Source of the DNA: Rectinema subterraneum
GTDB lineage: Bacteria > Spirochaetota > Spirochaetia > Treponematales > Rectinemataceae
DNA length: 38,319 bases
Assembly (NCBI GenBank): GCA_009768935.1
Contig: WESA01000027.1
Span: forward strand, 1 to 38,319
Reading direction: 5' to 3'
Under the pieces are notes generated by a model. It was not told the origin of the DNA, did not search any database, and worked only from the letters and a program-made list of their open reading frames with translations. This document shows positions 33,183-38,319 of this stretch, piece after piece (within the stretch, counting starts at the first letter, position 1; every line of letters begins with the position of its first letter). The position numbers and the translations under genes are program-made.

Positions 33183-33302
33183 TCACAATTTGACTTCCTG
33201 CTTCAGGAATAATTCAATCGTCTCCCAAGGTCGTCTTCCCTGGTTCCTGTACCCCAAATGCGGCCGCTCATAATTGTATTCATGCAGCCATTGGTTCAGA
33301 TC
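33183..33302 (-). pseudogene. C-terminal remnant of a DDE integrase-type transposase
   Basis: Thirty-nine codons read LNQWLHEYNYERPHLGYRNQ followed by GRRPWETIELFLKQEVKL and a stop. This is the C-terminal tail typical of IS481/IS3-type integrases (YNxERPHxGY). A stop codon lies two codons upstream of the visible part, so only a fragment remains. It shows that the region just upstream of the glycan cluster has long been an insertion site. Confidence 0.8.
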
Positions 33303-33423
33303 ATGCTACAACGCACGATTGAAATGCTCCCCTGCTTTTCGGACCACTTATGCACTTAATTTCTGCCGAACTTCTGCCGGCGTTGCATAGCCTGTTCAGG
33401 GTCATATCTGAGAGCGCTGCACC

Positions 33424-33617
33424 TGTAAAGAGCAAAATGAAGGAATCTTTTCCTTTTTCTCTCCTCCTTGCGAATCTACCTTTTAGAAAAACAATAAATG
33501 CCAGATTCACGCTGTTTCGTGGCAGTCATATCTTCGCCGTCTATGCGACATGATGATGTCCAGAAAGGATTTCGCAATCACGATAGCGGATCTTTTAGAT
33601 CCATGACCCTGGCGCGC
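33424..33617 (-). ncRNA. Probable bridge RNA region of the IS1111-type element
   Basis: A 194-bp non-coding end downstream of the transposase stop, inside the sub-terminal repeat. In the IS1111 group the guide (bridge) RNA is encoded at this end, while in the IS110 group it lies upstream of the transposase. A small hairpin (GGATC-5 nt-GATCC, 33590-33604) is visible, but loop assignments cannot be made by eye. Short ORFs crossing this zone are not credible genes. Confidence 0.5.
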
Positions 33618-34685
33618 TTATCCTTTCTTGGACGAAACAACCGTGTTCACTCTGGCATGCTGTGGTTCTTTGTAGGGACTCTTGGTGGTGAGCACCCAGT
33701 AGGCTGCTTCCGCCAAATGTCGAGCCACCGCACCGACTGCGACCCCATGCCCCTTGGTCGCCCGAAGCCGCGCATACAGCTGCGCTACATGCCGCGCCTT
33801 CAAGAATGTGTGCCGCAGAGCGATGCAGTTTGCCGCTTCGACGAATGCCCACTGCAGGTAATGATTCACATCTGCCGGCGCATGCCCATAGCGCACTTTC
33901 CCTCCTGAGGCATGCACGGAAGGAGTCGTCCCTGCGTAGGATGCCAGATGCCGGGCACTGGCAAAGCGGCGGATGTCTCCGATTTCATAGGCGATGACAT
34001 GACTGAGGATCGGTCCAATGCCGGGAATCGTCTGGAGAAGCTGCACTTCGGGCGTTTGAGAGCCTACCTCGCGCATGCGCGCTTCAAGCTCGGCAATCGC
34101 GCGGTTTGTCCCATCGAGCTGCGCCAACAGCTGCATTACGGATTCTTTCGTATGGACGGGCAGCATGGAACATGCACTCTGTACCGCCGCGCGTCCTTTG
34201 ACATTGAAGGCATCGCTGGTTGTCTCGTCGAACGAGATACCATATTTGCTGAAGCAGGAGAGGATGCGGTTTTTCAATCGGGTGACCTGTTGTTTGAAGA
34301 CCATGCGGGTACGAAACAGCTCCCGAATATCCCGAAGCTCCCCGGGAGGAATCCACACCGTGGGCAAGGTGCCCGCTCGCTGCAGGGTGTTCATACCTCG
34401 GGCGTCGAGCCGGTCGGTCTTCTTTGACGAGCAGAGCATCATTTTGGCACGGCGGGCGTTGACCAGCTTAGGTTCCATGTCTGCAGCTTCGATTTCGTCG
34501 ACAATCCAGTACCAGCTTCCGATGGTTTCGAGCGCGACCGGTGAATGTGGTTCATAGTGAGCAAGAAACGTGGCTAGTTCGCCTTTTCGGTGCTCGATTC
34601 TCTGTTCCATGATCCGATTCCCGCCTGGGTCTTCAACCACTGCATACGTGTATCGCTTGTGTGAATCGAATGCGATATACTGCAT
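33618..34685 (-). CDS. IS110-family (IS1111 group) transposase
   Basis: A 355-aa DEDD-type recombinase. The N-terminal RuvC-like domain has Asp7 (AFDSHKR), Glu53 (ALETIG), Asp91 and Asp94 (KTDRLDARG). The C-terminal Tnp domain has LQTIPGIGPILSHVIAYEIGD, FASARHLASYAGTTPS and VHASGGKVRYG, the last giving the serine region. AAAGGAGG lies 8 nt before the ATG at 34685; an in-frame GTG at 34694 is too close to that site. The gene appears intact, so the element may be active. Confidence 0.93.
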   Translation of the reverse strand: MQYIAFDSHKRYTYAVVEDPGGNRIMEQRIEHRKGELATFLAHYEPHSPVALETIGSWYWIVDEIEAADMEPKLVNARRAKMMLCSSKKTDRLDARGMNTLQRAGTLPTVWIPPGELRDIRELFRTRMVFKQQVTRLKNRILSCFSKYGISFDETTSDAFNVKGRAAVQSACSMLPVHTKESVMQLLAQLDGTNRAIAELEARMREVGSQTPEVQLLQTIPGIGPILSHVIAYEIGDIRRFASARHLASYAGTTPSVHASGGKVRYGHAPADVNHYLQWAFVEAANCIALRHTFLKARHVAQLYARLRATKGHGVAVGAVARHLAEAAYWVLTTKSPYKEPQHARVNTVVSSKKG

Positions 34686-34855
34686 GTGTTGCACCTCCTT
34701 TGCACTCTGTTTTCCAATGAAGTAATTCTACTTCACAGAGCGGGATGGTGCAGCGCTCTCATATCATCACCATAATTGGACCAGCTGGGTCACGGTAAAC
34801 GGACCACTTCCCTTGGGGTACACTATCCTCCGTACCATACAGAAACGGAGGAAAT

Positions 34856-36415
34856 ATGGGGTACCGAAGGGTGACTGTAGAACTTTTGTATCAGATTCAT
34901 GTCAGACTGAGAGCGGGCGATTCCCACCGCATGATCGCTACAGCCCTTGGCTTGGACAAGAAAACCGTCAATCAGTACGCGCAGCGTATTCTGGCGCAAA
35001 AAATTCCAGCTACTACTGAATATGTGGCGACACTTGCCGTGCTGGCACCACTGTTGCCCGCCAACAAAAAGCCGCAACCAGCTTATGCGGTCTTGCATCC
35101 ATACGCCGAGGAAATAAAAGATCTTATCACGGGGAACAAGGCCGAATATCGAGAAGGCATGACGGCAAAAAGCGCCTGGATAGTCCTCAGCCGTCGCCAT
35201 GCACTTGCCGATACAACAAGCTATGAAACGTTCAAACGCTTTGTCCGCTCGTGCCCGGCACTTGCGCCCGCGCCTTCCGCAGTTGCTCGAATCGAGGTGA
35301 ATCCTGGAGAAGAAATTCAAATCGATTATGGGAAAGTGGGAACGATCCAAGCGCACGACAAGCGAAGAACCGTCTATGCATTCGTCGGTATCCTGAGTGC
35401 ATCGCGTCTGCCGTTTATCCAGTTCTGCACGCACCAGGACAATGTATCCTTTGCCGTCTCTATCGCTGCCATGTTTACCCAGTTTGGCGGCGTCACGACA
35501 CGGCTCAACCTTGACAATCTCAAGGCAGGCATCCTTTCGCCTGATATCTATGACCCGACACTCAACCGTACGTTGGCGGAGCTGTGTGAATACTATGGGA
35601 CGTTGGCTGACCCTGCCAGAGTCCGCGCCCCCAAAGATAAAGGCAAAGTTGAACGCGCAATCCCCCTTGCCAGAGAATTATACAAAACGCTGTGTGCCCT
35701 CTTCCCTGAAGAGCCGCTTGCGACACGCAATGCCAAAGCATGGGAATGGAGTACCGGCGAGTACGGTACCAGGAAGCATGGCACGACGGGCATTCCTCCT
35801 ATCGAGGCATTCATACAGCTAGAAAAGCCGCACTTAAAGCCGCTTCCTGCAGAACCCTTCGTCCCTGCATCCTGGACGACCGCTAAAGTGCACCCGGACC
35901 AGTTCATCCAGGTCCATGGCAAGTACTATGGGCTGCCGGCACGGTATATCGGTACCCGGGTGGACGTGCGATCGACCGCGACCCTTGTTTCGATCTACCA
36001 TGATCACCATATTGTCCGAGCCTATCCGGTCTCGTCAAAGCGCAGGAGCTATGTGCCGGAAGATTTTCCCGCCTGGGCAGAACCGTTTGTGCCGGGCTCC
36101 TATGCATCGTTTCTCATCGGAAAAGCAACCCTGCTGAATCCTGTCGCGGGAACGTACCTCAGGGCAATCCTTGCAGAACAGGGGAATCTCGGTCTCCGTC
36201 GAGCCCAAGGGTGTCTTGCCGTCCTGGAAAAGGCCAAAACGCATCCTGACTTCGTACGGATCGTGCAGCAGGCAACTGCCGGCCGCCTCTTTCTTCCCGC
36301 ACGGCTTCGAGCGCTGTTCGAGGCTCCTGATCGTAGTACCACGATTCTTTCGTTTCCCGTTTCCGATTGTGGCAGGGCAATGGCGCGGAGCGCCTCGTAT
36401 TATTCGGGTTCCTGA
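34856..36415 (+). CDS. istA: IS21 transposase IstA
   Basis: A 519-aa transposase of normal length. The N-terminal helix-turn-helix is in HRMIATALGLDKKTVNQYAQ; the DDE core is in IQIDYGKVG, TRLNLDNLKAGI and KDKGKVERAI; the C-terminal IstA domain includes GKYYGLPARYIGTRVDV. It lies 54 bp ahead of istB on the same strand and looks intact. Confidence 0.93.
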   Translation: MGYRRVTVELLYQIHVRLRAGDSHRMIATALGLDKKTVNQYAQRILAQKIPATTEYVATLAVLAPLLPANKKPQPAYAVLHPYAEEIKDLITGNKAEYREGMTAKSAWIVLSRRHALADTTSYETFKRFVRSCPALAPAPSAVARIEVNPGEEIQIDYGKVGTIQAHDKRRTVYAFVGILSASRLPFIQFCTHQDNVSFAVSIAAMFTQFGGVTTRLNLDNLKAGILSPDIYDPTLNRTLAELCEYYGTLADPARVRAPKDKGKVERAIPLARELYKTLCALFPEEPLATRNAKAWEWSTGEYGTRKHGTTGIPPIEAFIQLEKPHLKPLPAEPFVPASWTTAKVHPDQFIQVHGKYYGLPARYIGTRVDVRSTATLVSIYHDHHIVRAYPVSSKRRSYVPEDFPAWAEPFVPGSYASFLIGKATLLNPVAGTYLRAILAEQGNLGLRRAQGCLAVLEKAKTHPDFVRIVQQATAGRLFLPARLRALFEAPDRSTTILSFPVSDCGRAMARSASYYSGS

Positions 36416-36469
36416 ATGGGTTCAGGGGACCCGTCGCGGCCCCCTTAGTATGTTCCAGGGAGGTCGTTC

Positions 36470-37237
36470 ATGGTGAAAGACGATCTTATCACTGAACTGA
36501 AACGCCTGAGGCTTCCTGCCATGGCAGACAACCTCGATGTGCGTGCCAGTCAGGCAGAAGAAGGAAAGCTCGGCTATCTCGAGTTCACCCAGCTCCTCGT
36601 GCAGGATGAGCTTGCCAGCCGTGAATCCAACTCGTTCCAGAAACGGCTCAAGAGTGCGGGCGTCTCGAACCGCATGACGTTCGAGACGTTTGACTTCGAA
36701 TTCAACAATGCGGTATTCCCAGCCCAGACGATCCGCGATCTTGCCTCATGCCGGTTTATCGACCAGCACCGCAACCTTGTCCTTGCAGGTCCTCCGGGAA
36801 TCGGCAAATCCCATATTGCCCATGCGGTAGGTCATGAGGCCGCACGCCGCGGACTCGATGTCGTGGTCTTCAAGACTCATAAACTGCTCGAACGCCTTGC
36901 TCCTGACCGCTTCTCTACGAAAAAGAGCCAGATCCTCATGAAGCGATGTATCAACGCAGGACTTCTGATCCTCGACGATTTTGCTTTTAGGCTTTATAGC
37001 CAGCAGGAAACGGAACTCCTCTATACCTTGTCCGATGAGCGCTTGCAGGAAGGCTCGATTGTGATCACTTCAAACCGGCCACCGGAAGACTGGTTCTCCA
37101 TCTTCCCCGACCAGATTGTGGGAGGAGCTATCATGGATAGGCTCGTGTCCGGAGCGGTCAAGTTGATCGTCACCTCTGGTCGTTCGTTCCGGAAGGAAGG
37201 AGCCTTGAGAAATCAAATCTCGGAGCCAGCTGCTTGA
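36470..37237 (+). CDS. istB: IS21 helper ATPase IstB
   Basis: A 255-aa AAA+ protein that assembles on target DNA and stimulates IstA. Walker A is GPPGIGKS (107-114), Walker B is LLILDDF, and VITSNRPPEDWFSIF matches the sensor-1 region of IstB/DnaC-like ATPases. AGGGAGG precedes the ATG. Confidence 0.95.
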   Translation: MVKDDLITELKRLRLPAMADNLDVRASQAEEGKLGYLEFTQLLVQDELASRESNSFQKRLKSAGVSNRMTFETFDFEFNNAVFPAQTIRDLASCRFIDQHRNLVLAGPPGIGKSHIAHAVGHEAARRGLDVVVFKTHKLLERLAPDRFSTKKSQILMKRCINAGLLILDDFAFRLYSQQETELLYTLSDERLQEGSIVITSNRPPEDWFSIFPDQIVGGAIMDRLVSGAVKLIVTSGRSFRKEGALRNQISEPAA

Positions 37238-37261
37238 CAGCTGCGTTTGAGAGTGTTGTAA

Positions 37262-38269
37262 CTATGCAAGTGCCCCTGGGGGAATTACCATGACCCTGCC
37301 GGGGGAATAAGATGACCTTTGACAATAGCCCAAAGCCATGTGTGGCCGTGTTTCGTTATAATGCTGTATCCAGTCGGCTATCGCATTATACCCGTCATCA
37401 AATGATTCGAATTCTCTCTGCCAGACCAGCTCCTCCTTGATGCTTCTGAAGAATCGCTCGATCATCCCGTTCTGCTCTGGTGTGTACGGAGTGATGTATT
37501 CTTGAAAGAGACCGTACTTTGTAATTGTTTCGTGAAAACGTTTGGATCCAAACACAAGGCCATTATCCGATCGAATCACAAGCCCGGTGCTCTTTGGCTC
37601 GATATGGTGCCTCAAAAGCGCATCTTCCAGTGCTCCACCGCAGAACCCTTCGCTTCCAGAGCGGGTAACGCGCCAGCCTACCAGGTACCGATCGCAGCAG
37701 TCGATCAAGGCTACTAAATGGCACCAGCCGTCCTTTTTCGTGAATATGTGCGTCATGTCGATCGCCCAGCGATGATTCACAAGCGATGTGTCGCTCCTTA
37801 AGCCCTTGGCACGCGGTCTATGGCCCGAGGGACGCTTTCTGCACTGCCAGCCATTCATCGTGATGATACGGTGAATCCGTTTGCGATTGTAGGCGACACC
37901 TTCTTCTTTCCGCAGCACCCAGTTAATCCGTCGTGTCCCATAGGCAGGAAATCGCTCGATCACCTTTCTCACATTCTCCACGAGGCGTGCATCGGGATTC
38001 GACACTTTTTTCGGCGCCTTGGGCGCATAGTAGATATTTGACCGATGGTATCCTAGGATGTTGCACAGCTTTCGCATGCTCACGTCGATATTGTCTTCTT
38101 TCAAGGCTCCCTGCAGGGTCAGGATTCGGTCTCTTCCTTGTTGCCCCACAGGGTTTTGGTTTTTTTTAGTACGGCATTCTCCACATACAATTCGCCAATT
38201 GCCGAGCGGTGTCAAGGTCGGTTTGAATTTTCCGGTTTTAGTCTGAACTAACCCCCTATCAGTGGACAC
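37262..38269 (-). pseudogene. IS3-family (IS2-like) OrfB transposase with both ends replaced
   Basis: A 335-aa frame. Its middle is a clear IS3-type integrase: HTH_21-like region (FPAYGTRRINWVLRKEEG), DDE core (RWAIDMTHIF, VIRSDNGLVF, PEQNGMIERFFRSIKEEL) and YNETRPHMALGY. After ALGYCQ the residues are encoded by the IS21 right end (YSPGRVMVIPPGALA), and the first residues (STDRGLVQTKT) by another IS end at 38244. The catalytic triad survives but the true termini do not, so activity is doubtful. The likely original start is an AAAAAAAAC-type frameshift zone near 38160, common in IS3 elements. Confidence 0.8.
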
Positions 38270-38319
38270 GAAGGGGGTGTAGCATGAAGTACCGAAAAGC
38301 AGAGAGGGGGAGTATGAAA
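38244..38319 (+). mobile_element. Left end of another IS3-type element, cut by the window edge
   Basis: TGAACTAACCCCCTATCAG followed by TGGACAC resembles the terminal repeat of IS150-group IS3 elements. It is followed by a candidate orfA start. Only 76 bp are visible, so family placement is tentative. Confidence 0.5.
38284..38319 (+). CDS. Possible OrfA start of the edge IS element, partial
   Basis: MKYRKAERGSMK, twelve codons, with AAGGGGG 7 nt before the ATG. The position just inside a TGAACTAACCCCC end suggests IS3-type OrfA. Too short for a firm call. Confidence 0.4.
   Translation, partial: MKYRKAERGSMK

Larger units (their letters stand above)
33405..34765 (-). mobile_element. IS110-family element of the IS1111 group
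   Basis: The transposase gene (33618-34685) is bracketed by a 14-bp perfect sub-terminal inverted repeat, GAGAGCGCTGCACC at 33410-33423 and its complement at 34747-34760. IS1111-group elements have just such sub-terminal repeats and no conventional terminal repeats or target duplication. The outer ends are estimated to within a few bases. Confidence 0.8.
34771..37312 (+). mobile_element. IS21-family insertion sequence
   Basis: It contains istA and istB. Imperfect terminal inverted repeats of about 37 bp align: left around 34771-34807 with GGGTCACGGTAA, right around 37270-37312 with GGGTCATGGTAA on the complementary strand, equally spaced from an upstream ATT. No direct target duplication is seen between its flanks (IS1111 on the left, an IS3-type gene on the right), so one side has been rearranged. 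Confidence 0.8.

Noticed and set aside
33301..33553. Small open frames between the integrase remnant and the IS1111 transposase
   Set aside because: No ribosome sites or recognisable motifs; they span a sub-terminal IS repeat and the probable guide-RNA end.

Overview
The window looks like accessory chromosome from a diderm (Gram-negative-type) bacterium, possibly an environmental or anaerobic spirochaete. That placement is a guess from gene style and repeat families; there is no rRNA or marker gene here. The backbone is an exopolysaccharide/O-antigen locus transcribed almost entirely on the minus strand, with GC-rich housekeeping sugar genes, a very AT-rich glycosyltransferase block, and IS debris at both edges.

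Layout from right to left, in the direction of transcription. An IS pile-up (IS3-type, IS21, an IS1111-type IS110 element and an integrase remnant) fills about 33183-38319. The glycan cluster starts at 33122 with a TviB-type UDP-HexNAc dehydrogenase and a UDP-uronate 4-epimerase. Next come three GT4-like and two GT2 glycosyltransferases, a Wzy-like polymerase and an SDR epimerase. These are followed by gmd-fcl (GDP-fucose), rmlA-rmlC-rmlD, and, after an inserted vapBC pair, rmlB (dTDP-rhamnose). Further left lie manC, wzz, a giant SLBB export protein and a winged-helix regulator, ending at a partial IS66 tnpB. No Wzx flippase and no initiating phosphoglycosyl transferase is visible.

The most unusual part is 8281-17163, between manC and rmlB. 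It is a string of small selfish or defence-like modules: a DUF4143-type AAA ATPase, a second one in opposite orientation, a mazEF pair, a third ATPase, a truncated DUF4143 remnant, an RloA/RloB (AbiL-like) ATPase plus TOPRIM pair, and a vapBC pair. Adjacent modules are separated by one copy of a 60-250 bp repeat family (R2-R8) built from ~20 bp units of the type ACAGGATGNACNGGATA. Full copies have an AT-rich core and inverted arms. Three ATPases and mazE have consensus-like promoters with 17-bp spacers whose -10 box lies only 6-9 bp before the ATG, so their mRNAs should be leaderless or nearly so. Palindromic operators overlap or neighbour several of them. The whole resembles a cassette array with no recombinase in view.

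A second short palindrome family, GGGGTCAGACCCC, occurs six times (E1-E6). One copy lies in frame inside manC, one forms the C-terminus of rmlD, and two flank the second vapBC. The SLBB protein is about four times the usual Wza length and carries a nearly identical 927-bp-period duplication, evidence of recent module gain. Together the genes predict a rhamnose-, fucose- and uronate-containing polymer made by a Wzy/Wzz-style route, in a locus repeatedly used as a landing site for TA/defence modules.
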